DNA from: Aurantimonas sp036252795
GTDB taxonomy: Bacteria; Pseudomonadota; Alphaproteobacteria; Rhizobiales; Rhizobiaceae
Length of the DNA: 48,494 nucleotides
Direction of reading: 5' to 3'
Assembly (NCBI GenBank): GCA_036252795.1
Contig: DASYHY010000149.1
Location: forward strand, 1-48,494
The notes beneath the pieces are model-generated. The model was given only the letters and a program-made list of their open reading frames with translations. It had not been told where the DNA came from and did not search any database. The position numbers and the translations under genes are program-made. Positions 38,135-46,423 of the stretch are shown here, piece after piece; the stretch's first letter is position 1; every line of letters starts with the position of its first letter.

Positions 38135-39400
38135 TCACTTCGCCAGCTTGCCCTTGAGGTTCGGCGACGCGTCGTACTTCGCGTCGAACAGCCTTCCCTC
38201 CGCCAGCACCACGCACACGAGCGACGCGATCGACAGGATGATGAAACCGAACAGCATCGGCAGCACGGTGCCGTCGTAGAAATAGCCGATCACCGCGCCG
38301 AACAGCCCGCCGCCGAAGGTCTGCATGAAGCCGAGGACCGAGGAGGCGGTGCCGGCGACATGGCCGAGTGGGTCCATCGCCAGCGCGTTGAAGTTCGTGC
38401 CGATGAAGCCGAACAGGCCGAAATTGACCGTCATCGCGATGACGAAGAACCAGAAGGGCGCGGCGCCGCCCGTCGCGAAGGCCACGGCGAAATGCAGGAC
38501 GGCGACCATCAGGAAGCCGATCAGCGCCCCGTGCGACAGGCGGCGCATGCCCAGCCGCTCCACAAGCCGCGAGTTCACGAAGGACGCGACGGCCATGAAC
38601 ACCGCCGTCGTCGAGAAGGCGAGAGTGAAGATGGGCCCGAGACCGTAGACGCCGGTGTAGATCTGCTCCGCCTGGTTGATGAAGCCGAACAGCACGCCGA
38701 AGATCAGGGCGGTGGATATGGTGTAGCCAAAGGCGACGCGGTTGGTGAGGACAATCCGGAACGCCTCGGAGATGCGCTTGAAGGTCAGTTCCCGCCGATC
38801 GCCCGGTGCAAGCGTCTCCGGCAGCCGCATCGCCGACCAGATCGTGACGAACAGGCCGAAGGCGGCGATCGCGATGAAGACCTCGCGCCAGGATCCGAAG
38901 AGCATGATCGCCTGGCCGATATTCGGCGCGATCACCGGGATGGCCATGAAGACCATCATGACCAGCGACATGACGCTGGCCATGCGTCGCCCGCCGAAGC
39001 AGTCGCGGACCACCGAGATGGCGATGACGCGGGTCGCCGCGGCGCCGATCCCCTGCACCGCGCGCAGGGCGAGCAGCATGCCGAAGGTCGGCGAGAAGAT
39101 CGCCGCGACCGAGGCCAGGATGTAGACGGCGAGGCCGAAGAAGAGGATCGGACGGCGGCCGAAGCGATCCGACAGCGTGCCGTAGACGATCTGCGCCCCG
39201 CCGAAGCCGAGGATGTAGGCGGTGATGACGAGCTGCCGCTGGTTCTCGTCGGTTACGCCGAGAGCGGCGCCCATTTCCTGCAGCGAAGGGATGAAAATGT
39301 CGATGGCCGCCGCGTTGAGCGCCATCAGACAGGCGATCATCGTCACGAGCTCCCAATAGGGCAGGCCCGGCGTTTCGGCGTTTTTTGGCAAGTCAGACAT
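38135..39400 (-). CDS. MFS drug-resistance exporter, Bcr/CflA type
   Basis: A 421-residue transporter with about 12 membrane helices. The first begins near LVTMIACLMALNAAAIDIFIPSL, typical of the Bcr/CflA subfamily (acidic residue and IPSL in helix 1). The loop motif GTLSDRFGRRPILF is the major-facilitator signature between helices 2 and 3, and RAVQGIGAAATRVI is the antiporter motif C-like region. The ATG at 39400 follows CGAGGCCGAG. It probably exports drugs or metabolites by proton antiport; the substrate is unknown. It is convergent with the IMPase-family gene. Confidence 0.9.
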   Translation of the reverse strand: MSDLPKNAETPGLPYWELVTMIACLMALNAAAIDIFIPSLQEMGAALGVTDENQRQLVITAYILGFGGAQIVYGTLSDRFGRRPILFFGLAVYILASVAAIFSPTFGMLLALRAVQGIGAAATRVIAISVVRDCFGGRRMASVMSLVMMVFMAIPVIAPNIGQAIMLFGSWREVFIAIAAFGLFVTIWSAMRLPETLAPGDRRELTFKRISEAFRIVLTNRVAFGYTISTALIFGVLFGFINQAEQIYTGVYGLGPIFTLAFSTTAVFMAVASFVNSRLVERLGMRRLSHGALIGFLMVAVLHFAVAFATGGAAPFWFFVIAMTVNFGLFGFIGTNFNALAMDPLGHVAGTASSVLGFMQTFGGGLFGAVIGYFYDGTVLPMLFGFIILSIASLVCVVLAEGRLFDAKYDASPNLKGKLAK

Positions 39401-39599
39401 TCTCGGCCTCGCAGCGCTCGATCGTCGCGGCATGCTGATCGGTACGATCATGCGGCTGTCGCAGGATTTTGAAGATATCGCGGATCGGCCGCCGGCTAGC
39501 GGGGCAGCGCGTCCTCATGGTTTATGGCGTAGTCCGGATTATGCAAGGGTCCCTTACGGATTAGGGCTGACGACGGACCGTCGCCGTTTCCCGAACGCA

Positions 39600-39628
39600 A
39601 AAGGCCCGCGCATCCGGCGCGGGCCTTT
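39600..39628 (-). terminator. Intrinsic terminator of the bolA-grxD end of the purine cluster
   Basis: A 12-bp perfect stem (AAAGGCCCGCGC / GCGCGGGCCTTT) with a 5-base loop, 30 bp after grxD. On the minus strand the stem runs into a TTTT stretch. Confidence 0.8.
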
Positions 39629-39657
39629 CGCTCATGCCAGACTGTCGGCGTGCCGGG

Positions 39658-40005
39658 TCAGCCGTTCGCTGCTGCCGGGGCCGTCGTGGCGACGCCCTTG
39701 TCGCCGAAGTGGGTCTGCAACTCGCCGGCCTGGAACATCTCGCGGATGATGTCGCAGCCGCCCACGAACTCGCCCTTCACGTAGAGCTGCGGGATGGTCG
39801 GCCACTGGCTGTAGTCCTTGATCCCCTGACGCAGATCGTCGGACGACAGGACGTTGACGCCCTTGTAGTCGACGCCGAGGTAATCCAGAATCTGGACTAC
39901 CTGCCCCGAGAAGCCGCACTGCGGGAAGGCGGGCGTGCCCTTCATGAAGACCACCACGTCGTTGGTCTTCACCTCGTTGTCGATCCATTCGTTGATGGCG
40001 GTCAT
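39658..40005 (-). CDS. grxD: Monothiol glutaredoxin Grx4/GrxD
   Basis: A 115-residue CGFS-type glutaredoxin. Cys30 is in PQCGFSGQ, preceded by VVVFMKGTPAFP. WPTIPQLYVKGEFVGGCDI is the glutathione and cluster-binding region. Such proteins carry a glutathione-ligated [2Fe-2S] cluster and hand it over together with BolA. CAGGAA precedes the ATG. The bolA gene lies 134 bp upstream on the same strand. Confidence 0.95.
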   Translation of the reverse strand: MTAINEWIDNEVKTNDVVVFMKGTPAFPQCGFSGQVVQILDYLGVDYKGVNVLSSDDLRQGIKDYSQWPTIPQLYVKGEFVGGCDIIREMFQAGELQTHFGDKGVATTAPAAANG

Positions 40006-40139
40006 GGCTTTTCCTGTCTCATGAATGACTGGAGCGGAGCCGCGCCTCGTGCGTCGGCCGCTCGTCCGGATCCGTCGAGATGTCGCTGATCAGCGGCGAT
40101 CGCTTTGCTCTTCATCGCGATGACGTCTCGCCGAACATA

Positions 40140-40373
40140 CTATTTCGGAGCGCTGGTTTGAAGGGCCAGGGCGTGCAGTTCGCCGCCCATGTTCCCCTGC
40201 AGGGCCTGATAGACCATCTGGTGCTGCTGCACGCGCGACTTGCCGCGAAAGCTCTCCGAGACGATCTCGGCGGCATAGTGGTCGCCGTCTCCGGCCAGAT
40301 CCCTGATGCTGACGACGGCATCGGGTATCGCGTCCTTGATCATCTTCTCGATGTCGCGGGCGTTCATGGGCAT
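40140..40373 (-). CDS. bolA: BolA-family protein
   Basis: A 77-residue protein with the BolA fold signature: AGDGDHYAAEIVSESFRGKSRVQQHQMVYQAL, including the Fe-S-ligand histidines in RVQQHQMVY and the C-terminal region LHALAL. Its short length fits the IbaG/BolA2-like subgroup. GGAGAA lies ahead of the ATG at 40373. BolA and CGFS glutaredoxin form a heterodimer in iron regulation and Fe-S trafficking. It is positioned between purL and grxD. Confidence 0.93.
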   Translation of the reverse strand: MPMNARDIEKMIKDAIPDAVVSIRDLAGDGDHYAAEIVSESFRGKSRVQQHQMVYQALQGNMGGELHALALQTSAPK

Positions 40374-40468
40374 GAAGGATTCTCCGTGGCCGGCCGGACT
40401 AGCCGCTCCCGCCGATGATAGGGATCGCCTGGGCCGCGATCAATGCGACGCTGACCGAAGCGCGCTTC

Positions 40469-42694
40469 TCAGGCGGCCGCTGCCGGCTCGACGATCTCGC
40501 CCGACATATAGGCGGGGAACCAGGATTCGTGCGCGACGACGAGGTCGCGGACGGACACGGAGAGCCGACCCTCGAGCACCAGCTCTTCGCCGCCTGCCGT
40601 ACCGAGGCGGCGCAGCGATACGCCGGCTTCGGCGGCCGTCAGCTTCACCGCCTCCGCTTGCGCCTCCGTCACCGCGACGACGTAGCGGCCCTGGTCCTCG
40701 CCGAAGAGGAGCGCGTGCCCGGGGCCGGTCCCGGCATCGACGCGGGCGCCGAGATCGGACGCCATGCACATCTCGGCCAGTGCGACGGCGAGGCCGCCGT
40801 CCGAGAGGTCGTGGCAGGTGGTGACCCGGCCGCTGCGGATCAGGCCGCGAACGAGATCGCCATGACGCTTCTCGGCATCGAGATCGACCAGCGGCGGGGC
40901 GCCTTGCTCCCGGCCCTCGATCTCCCGCAGGTAGATCGAGGCGCCGAGATGCGATCCGTCGCCCCCGACGAGGAACAGCACGTCGCCTTCACGCAGTCCG
41001 CCGATCGTCGCGGTCCGCGTGCGGTCCTCGATCAGGCCGACGCCGCCGATCGTCGGCGTCGGCAGGATCGCGGTGCCCTGGGTCTCGTTGTAGAGCGAGA
41101 CGTTGCCGGAAACGATCGGGAAGGCGAGGGCGGTGCAGGCGGCGCCGATGCCCTCCACCGCCTTGACGAACTGGCCCATCAGCTCGGGCTTCTCGGGATT
41201 GCCGAAATTGAGGTTGTCGGTCGCGGCGAGCGGCTCCGCGCCGACGGCGGTCAGGTTGCGCCAGCACTCGGCGACGGCCTGCATGCCACCCTGATAAGGA
41301 TCTGCCTCGCAGTAACGCGGGGTGACGTCCGAGGAGAAGGCGAGCGCCTTGGTGGCGTGGCCGTCGACCCGCACCACGCCCGCATCGCCGCCGGGCCGCT
41401 GCAGCGAGTTGCCCTGGATCAGCGTGTCGTACTGCTCGAACACCCAGCGCCTCGAGCAGAGGTCGGGCGATCCCAGCATCCTCAGGAGGGCAGCGCCGAA
41501 ATCGGCGGGCTCTGCCAGCTCGTCGGCGCGGATCACCCGCGCCGGCTTGGGCTCGATCCAGGGCCGGTCGTATTCCGGCGCATCATCGCCCAGCTGCTTG
41601 ATTGGCAGGTTGGCGACTTCCTTGCCCTCCCATAGAACCCGAAAGCGCAGATCGTCGGTGGTGCGGCCGACGACGGCGAAGTCGAGCCCCCATTTGGCGA
41701 AGATCGCCTCCGCCTCGAAGCGCCGGTCCGGATCGAGCACCATGAGCATGCGCTCCTGGCTCTCCGACAGCATCATCTCGTAGGCGGTCATCCGCGCCTC
41801 GCGGACCGGCACCTGATCGAGGTTCAGTTCGATGCCGAGATCGCCCTTGGCGCCCATCTCGACGGCCGAGCAGGTGAGGCCGGCAGCGCCCATGTCCTGG
41901 ATGGCGATGACGGCGCCCGTCTGCATCAGTTCGAGACAGGCCTCCAGCAGGCACTTCTCGGTGAAGGGATCGCCGACCTGCACGGTCGGGCGCTTCTCCT
42001 CGATGTCAGCGTCGAACTCCGCGGAAGCCATGGTCGCGCCGCCGACGCCGTCGCGGCCGGTCTTGGCACCCAGATAGACGACGGGCAGGCCGACGCCCTT
42101 GGCCTCGGAATAGAAGATCGCGTCGGTCCGGGCGAGGCCGGCGGCAAAGGCGTTGACGAGGCAGTTGCCGTTGTAGCGTGGGTGGAAGTTCACTTCGCCA
42201 CCGACCGTCGGCACGCCGAAGGAATTGCCATAGCCGCCGACACCGGCCACCACGCCGGCGACGAGGTGGCGGGTCTTCGGATGATCGGGCGCGCCGAAGC
42301 GCAGCGCGTTCATCGCGGCGATCGGCCGGGCGCCCATGGTGAAGACGTCGCGCAGGATGCCGCCGACCCCCGTCGCCGCGCCCTGGTAGGGCTCGATGAA
42401 GGACGGGTGGTTGTGGCTCTCCATCTTGAACACGACGCAGAGCCCGTCGCCGATATCGACGACCCCGGCATTCTCGCCGGGCCCCTGGATCACTCGCTCG
42501 CCCTTGGTCGGCAGCGTACGCAGCCAGCGCTTGGAGGATTTATACGAGCAATGCTCGTTCCACATCGCGGAGAAGATGCCGAGTTCGGTCAGGCTCGGCT
42601 CGCGGCCGATGAGGTCGAGCACGCGCTGGTATTCGTCGGGCTTCAGGCCGTGCGCGGCGATCAGCTCGGGGGTGATCAGGGTCTCGGCGGTCAT
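40469..42694 (-). CDS. purL: Phosphoribosylformylglycinamidine synthase subunit PurL
   Basis: A 741-residue small-form PurL that works with PurQ and PurS in the fourth step of purine synthesis. Landmarks are SYKSSKRWL, VFKMESHNHPSFIEPYQGAATGVGGI (residues about 80-110, catalytic His), RYNGNCLVNAFA, IQDMGAAGLTCS, VTPRYCEADP and GGLAVALAEM near the end. AGGAC precedes the ATG. It lies downstream of purQ, separated by two lipoprotein genes. Confidence 0.97.
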   Translation of the reverse strand: MTAETLITPELIAAHGLKPDEYQRVLDLIGREPSLTELGIFSAMWNEHCSYKSSKRWLRTLPTKGERVIQGPGENAGVVDIGDGLCVVFKMESHNHPSFIEPYQGAATGVGGILRDVFTMGARPIAAMNALRFGAPDHPKTRHLVAGVVAGVGGYGNSFGVPTVGGEVNFHPRYNGNCLVNAFAAGLARTDAIFYSEAKGVGLPVVYLGAKTGRDGVGGATMASAEFDADIEEKRPTVQVGDPFTEKCLLEACLELMQTGAVIAIQDMGAAGLTCSAVEMGAKGDLGIELNLDQVPVREARMTAYEMMLSESQERMLMVLDPDRRFEAEAIFAKWGLDFAVVGRTTDDLRFRVLWEGKEVANLPIKQLGDDAPEYDRPWIEPKPARVIRADELAEPADFGAALLRMLGSPDLCSRRWVFEQYDTLIQGNSLQRPGGDAGVVRVDGHATKALAFSSDVTPRYCEADPYQGGMQAVAECWRNLTAVGAEPLAATDNLNFGNPEKPELMGQFVKAVEGIGAACTALAFPIVSGNVSLYNETQGTAILPTPTIGGVGLIEDRTRTATIGGLREGDVLFLVGGDGSHLGASIYLREIEGREQGAPPLVDLDAEKRHGDLVRGLIRSGRVTTCHDLSDGGLAVALAEMCMASDLGARVDAGTGPGHALLFGEDQGRYVVAVTEAQAEAVKLTAAEAGVSLRRLGTAGGEELVLEGRLSVSVRDLVVAHESWFPAYMSGEIVEPAAAA

Positions 42695-42790
42695 GGCGTG
42701 TCCTGCAGCATCCTTGGGCGGGCCGTTCCCGGCCTGTTAGCATCTGGCGAAGCGCCGACAAAGTCCGGCTTCGTTCCCCGACGCAGGCGC

Positions 42791-43264
42791 TCAGGCAGCT
42801 CGCGCGGTGACGTAGCTGACGCCGTCGCTGCGGCATATGACGGTGTCGGCGGCGCGTCGCAGCACCAGCGTGTCGTCGTCGACCTGCGAGATAGCCTCGC
42901 CGTCGAGCCGCCGGCCGAAGACGATGAGCGCATGGTCATGGCTGCCGGCGGCGGCAGGCGAGCGCAGGCAGACACCGTAGCCGTCATGGTCCTGCGTCGG
43001 CACCAGGGTTGCCGAGCGCTCGGAGGGCCGGCGGCGGAAGATGCCCGCGGCTGCCGCCGTCACGTAGCCGATCTCGGCCGCCCGGAGAGTCCTGTCGACG
43101 GTGTCGGCGCGGTTGGCGACGGACGAGGTGCGATCGGCGACCAGCATGGTCCGCGGGGTGAGCGATGCATCGACGAGAGGCGAGGCGCCACCTGCCGCGC
43201 AGGCCGGCAGCCCGCAGCACGCGAGGAGCGCGACGAGCGCCCCGGGCGGCAGGCGCGTTCTCAC
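42791..43264 (-). CDS. Putative lipoprotein within the purine cluster
   Basis: A 157-residue product if started at the GTG at 43264, which follows GAGG and yields a lipoprotein-like signal with Cys22 in LPAC. A longer reading from 43309 would overlap the previous gene by 41 bp. The body shows SLTPRTMLVADRTSSVANRADTVDRT, two cysteines (GVCLRS and VICRSDG) and a C-terminal VDDDTLVLRRAAD. I recognise no domain. It is followed 96 bp later by purL. The start is uncertain. Confidence 0.6.
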   Translation of the reverse strand: MRTRLPPGALVALLACCGLPACAAGGASPLVDASLTPRTMLVADRTSSVANRADTVDRTLRAAEIGYVTAAAAGIFRRRPSERSATLVPTQDHDGYGVCLRSPAAAGSHDHALIVFGRRLDGEAISQVDDDTLVLRRAADTVICRSDGVSYVTARAA

Positions 43265-43268
43265 GGCG

Positions 43269-43679
43269 TCAGGCCTCGCAGTCGTTGGTGCCGCTGCGCC
43301 AGCGCGCAAGATCGGCGCCGATGCGGGCGGCGATCGGCTCGTTCATCAGCGGGCCGTAGGTGTCGATGGCGGCGGAGCCGCTGCGCCCCTCCACAACGAG
43401 CAGTGGCCGGGCCTCGATCTGTCCGCGCGGCACGAGGAGGAACCGCGGGCGGCCGGAGAAGGACGACAGTTCCGGCGCAAGGCTGTAGGCGGCAAAGGCC
43501 GGGTCCCTCGACTTGAACCAGCAGCGGTTGGCGTTCAGCGTCAGCCGTTCCAGCCGGTCGAGGCCGGCGTCGGATCTGGCAGCCGACGGGACGGCGGTTT
43601 CCGGGCCGCGCGCGCAGCCGCCGAGGGCTACGCCCAGCAGCATCAAGGCGACGATTCCCAGGCCCGATGGCTGCTTCAC
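43269..43679 (-). CDS. Putative lipoprotein coupled to purQ
   Basis: A 136-residue protein starting at a GTG that overlaps the purQ stop (GTGA). The signal sequence ends in lipobox LGGC (Cys22). The mature chain contains LTLNANRCWFKSRDPAFAAY, GRPRFLLVPRG and a C-terminal RWRSGTNDCEA, so two further cysteines may pair. No domain is recognised. It ends 4 bp before the GTG proposed for the next lipoprotein gene. Confidence 0.72.
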   Translation of the reverse strand: MKQPSGLGIVALMLLGVALGGCARGPETAVPSAARSDAGLDRLERLTLNANRCWFKSRDPAFAAYSLAPELSSFSGRPRFLLVPRGQIEARPLLVVEGRSGSAAIDTYGPLMNEPIAARIGADLARWRSGTNDCEA

Positions 43680-44359
43680 GCGGCGAGGCTCGAGGCGGTC
43701 ATGCCGAGCGCGCTCTCGAACAGCGCGCGACCGTCGGTGCCGCCGTGCTCCGGTTCGACGAGGTTCTCGGGGTGCGGCATCATGCCCAGCACGTTGCCGG
43801 CGGCGTTGACGATTCCCGCAATGTCCCGCAGGGCGCCGTTGGGATTGGTGCCCTCGGCGTAGCGGAAGACGATGCGGCCCTGGTCCTCCAGCTGCGAGAG
43901 CGTCTGTGCGTCCGCGTAGTAGTTGCCGTCGTGATGGGCGACCGGGCAGCGGATGATCTGGCCGTCGGCATAGAGGCGGGTGAAGCGGGTCGCGGCATTG
44001 ACCACCTCGAGCTTCACCTCGCGGCAGACGAAGCGCAGCGTGTTGTTGCGCATCAGCGCGCCTGGCAGGAGGCCCGCCTCGCAGAGGATCTGGAAGCCGT
44101 TGCAGACGCCGAGTACGGGCACGCCTCTGGCGGCGGCGTCGGCCACCGCGCGCAGCACCGGCGAGCGGGCGGCGATCGCCCCGCAGCGCAGATAGTCGCC
44201 GAAGGAGAAGCCGCCGGGCACGACGACCAGGTCGACATCGGGGATCGTCGTTTCCGTCTGCCAGACCGTGAGCGGCGCGCGCCCGGTGATGGCGGTCAGT
44301 GCCGCGATCATGTCGCGGTCGCGGTTGAGCCCGGGAAGGAGAACGACGGCAGTGTTCAT
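43676..44359 (-). CDS. purQ: Phosphoribosylformylglycinamidine synthase subunit PurQ
   Basis: A 227-residue class I glutamine amidotransferase that delivers ammonia to PurL. It shows VVVPGGFSFGDYLRCGAIA and the nucleophile Cys86 in VLGVCNGFQ. MMPHPENLVEPEHGG holds the catalytic His and Glu. The length matches the Gram-positive/alphaproteobacterial PurQ that pairs with small PurL and PurS. Its stop overlaps the start of the following lipoprotein gene. Confidence 0.96.
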   Translation of the reverse strand: MNTAVVLLPGLNRDRDMIAALTAITGRAPLTVWQTETTIPDVDLVVVPGGFSFGDYLRCGAIAARSPVLRAVADAAARGVPVLGVCNGFQILCEAGLLPGALMRNNTLRFVCREVKLEVVNAATRFTRLYADGQIIRCPVAHHDGNYYADAQTLSQLEDQGRIVFRYAEGTNPNGALRDIAGIVNAAGNVLGMMPHPENLVEPEHGGTDGRALFESALGMTASSLAA

Positions 44360-44469
44360 GGCGTTACGGCAACCGTTGGAGAGAAAGGCCGGCTGGGCCT
44401 AAGAATCTAGAACAGCGGCATCATCCCCCGCGAAGACGGTGCCGCTAGGGCGATGCAGATGGATCCGGC

Positions 44470-44727
44470 TCAGCCTTGCGGATCGTAAGTCGCCGGAGGC
44501 TCGGAGAACTCCCGAAGTTCGAGCCGCCGCTCGACGCGCTCAAGCCGGTCGTCATAGCGGTCGAGGACCCTGTAGATGTTGTGGATGTCGCTCTGCATCG
44601 ACACCATGGTTCCACGCATCGATTGCAGCTCCGACTTCACCTCGGAGAGGCGGAAGTCAAGCTTGTCGAATCGCTGATGAAACCCCTTCATCAACTCGTA
44701 CAAGAGCTCATTCGTGACCTCGGCCAT
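44470..44727 (-). CDS. Small coiled-coil protein between purS and purQ
   Basis: An 85-residue highly charged helical protein. Heptad spacing of Leu, Ile, Val and Met runs from about residue 8 to 72 (FHQRFDKLDFRLSEVKSEL, then IYRVLDRYDDRLERVERRL), so a dimeric coiled coil is likely. GGAGG stands before the ATG at 44727, 15 bp after the purS stop. No domain or signal peptide is seen. The position in the operon suggests cotranscription with the purine genes. Confidence 0.75.
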   Translation of the reverse strand: MAEVTNELLYELMKGFHQRFDKLDFRLSEVKSELQSMRGTMVSMQSDIHNIYRVLDRYDDRLERVERRLELREFSEPPATYDPQG

Positions 44728-44742
44728 CAGATCCTCCGGCCT

Positions 44743-44997
44743 TCAAGCGATCTCCACAGTGTAGTTCTCGATCACCGTGTTCGCCAGCAGCCTGGCGCAC
44801 ATGTCCCGGAGCGAGGCCTCCGCGGCGGCGCGGTCGTCGCCGTCGAGCTCAACGTCAAAGACCTTGCCCTGACGGACGGCGCCGACGCCGGAGAAGCCGA
44901 GGGCGCCGAGCGCGCCCTCGATGGCCTTGCCTTGCGGGTCGAGGACGCCGTTCTTCAGCGTGACGACGATGCGGGCCTTAATCAATTCTCTGCTCAC
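44743..44997 (-). CDS. purS: Phosphoribosylformylglycinamidine synthase subunit PurS
   Basis: An 84-residue third subunit of the three-part FGAM synthase, which holds PurQ and PurL together. It shows KARIVVTLKNGVLDPQGKAI at the N-terminus, LGFSGVGAVRQGKVFDVEL in the middle and LLANTVIENYTVEI at the end. The start is a GTG at 44997 with only a weak ribosome-binding site. It lies 70 bp downstream of purC. Confidence 0.95.
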   Translation of the reverse strand: MSRELIKARIVVTLKNGVLDPQGKAIEGALGALGFSGVGAVRQGKVFDVELDGDDRAAAEASLRDMCARLLANTVIENYTVEIA

Positions 44998-45067
44998 GAA
45001 ATACGTCTGTCTCTCGAATATACCAGTCTCAATGCCGGCACCGGCTGCTTGGCGGGACGTCGCCGCC

Positions 45068-45832
45068 TTACTTGACCAGTACCGGCCCCGAGGGGCGGGG
45101 CGGCTCGTTCTCGTTCATGATGCCGAGCCGGCGGGCGACTTCCTGGTAGGCTTCGACAAGGCCTCCCATGTCCCGGCGGAACCGGTCCTTGTCGAGCTTG
45201 TCCTGGGTCACGACGTCCCAGAGCCGGCAGGAATCGGGCGAGATCTCGTCGGCGACGATGATGCGCATCATGTCGCCCTCGAAAAGCCGGCCGGTCTCGA
45301 TCTTGAAGTCGACCAGCTGGATGCCGACGCCGAGGAACAGGCCGGACAGGAAGTCGTTGACCCGGATCGCCAGGGCCATGATGTCGTCGATCTCCTGCGG
45401 GCTCGCCCAGCCGAAGGCCGTGATGTGCTCCTCGGAGACCATCGGATCGTCGAGCTGATCCGCCTTGTAGTAGAACTCGATGATCGAGCGGGGCAGCACT
45501 GTGCCCTCTTCGAGGCCCAGCCGCTTGGCGAGCGAGCCGGCCGCGATGTTGCGCACCACCACCTCGAGCGGGATGATCTCGACTTCCTTGATCAGCTGCT
45601 CGCGCATGTTGAGCCGGCGGATGAAGTGCGTCGGGATCCCCATCTTGTTCAGATGCGAGAAGATGTATTCCGAGATGCGGTTGTTGAGGACGCCCTTGCC
45701 GTCGACGACCTCGTGCTTCTTCTTGTTGAAGGCGGTGGCATCGTCCTTGAAGAACTGCACCAGCGTGCCAGGCTCCGGGCCCTCGTAAAGGATCTTGCCC
45801 TTGCCTTCGTAGATACGGCGGCGACGTGTCAT
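45068..45832 (-). CDS. purC: Phosphoribosylaminoimidazole-succinocarboxamide synthase
   Basis: A 254-residue SAICAR synthetase. Landmarks are RRRIYEGKGKILYEGPEPG, FKDDATAFN, IPLEVVVRNIAAGSLAKR, LVDFKIETGRLF and VADEISPDSCRLWD. It is the first gene of the minus-strand purine operon. The ATG at 45832 has no strong ribosome-binding site. The 269-bp intergenic region towards the divergent zeta-inhibitor gene should carry its promoter. Confidence 0.97.
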   Translation of the reverse strand: MTRRRRIYEGKGKILYEGPEPGTLVQFFKDDATAFNKKKHEVVDGKGVLNNRISEYIFSHLNKMGIPTHFIRRLNMREQLIKEVEIIPLEVVVRNIAAGSLAKRLGLEEGTVLPRSIIEFYYKADQLDDPMVSEEHITAFGWASPQEIDDIMALAIRVNDFLSGLFLGVGIQLVDFKIETGRLFEGDMMRIIVADEISPDSCRLWDVVTQDKLDKDRFRRDMGGLVEAYQEVARRLGIMNENEPPRPSGPVLVK

Positions 45833-46101
45833 TTAAGGAACTCTATCGTGATGGGAGCGCCGACCCCGGAATATCCGGCGCAAGAAACGGCTGACGATCG
45901 TGCGGGTGAATAGACCAAACGGGACCTCATCACAATCACCGCTGCAGCCGGCCCGGGGCAAGTCGTGCCTCGGGCGGGGGTTATCAAGTGTTATCCGTCG
46001 CCAAGCTCTGCGATTCCGGCTTCAAAAGCGTCACGCATCCCCGTATGTCAGGGAAGAGGTTTGGTCTAGGATCGAGCCGATTCCCAGGGAAGGAGAACGC
46101 G

Positions 46102-46419
46102 ATGTCGCTGACTGATCGGGAGCGCGATTTCGAGAACCGCTATGCTCATGACCAGGAACTGCGTTTCCGGATCGAAGCCCGGCGCAACAAGCTACTCGGC
46201 CTCTGGGCGGCCGAGAAGCTCGGCAAGAGTGGCGAAGAGGCCAACGCCTATGCACAGGAGGTAATCAAGGCCGACTTCCTGCAGCCGGGCGACGACGACG
46301 TCTTCGACAAGATCCGCAAGGATTTCGACGCGGCCGGCGTCCAGGATTCGGATCATCAGATCCGCCGGTGCATGAGCGAACTCCTCATCGAGGCCGAGAA
46401 GCAAGTCCGGGCCGCCTGA
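46102..46419 (+). CDS. F1F0-ATP synthase inhibitor subunit zeta (DUF1476)
   Basis: A 105-residue helical protein of the DUF1476 family, the alphaproteobacterial zeta subunit. In Paracoccus it inhibits F1-ATPase hydrolysis through its N-terminal region. It shows DRERDFENRYAHDQELRFRIEARRNKLLGLWAAEK at the N-terminus and a C-terminal IRRCMSELLIEAEKQV. AAGGAG precedes the ATG at 46102. An upstream in-frame start at 45988 is not supported. The aldolase gene follows 4 bp later. Confidence 0.9.
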   Translation: MSLTDRERDFENRYAHDQELRFRIEARRNKLLGLWAAEKLGKSGEEANAYAQEVIKADFLQPGDDDVFDKIRKDFDAAGVQDSDHQIRRCMSELLIEAEKQVRAA

Positions 46420-46423
46420 CGCC

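Noticed and set aside
39401..39657. Possible small gene between the MFS exporter and grxD
   Set aside because: No frame with a credible ribosome-binding site and composition. Only the grxD terminator hairpin stands out.
45833..46101. Possible purine riboswitch ahead of purC
   Set aside because: I could not find a purine-aptamer-like three-way junction core or an expression-platform hairpin on the minus strand. The region is treated as ordinary divergent promoter DNA.
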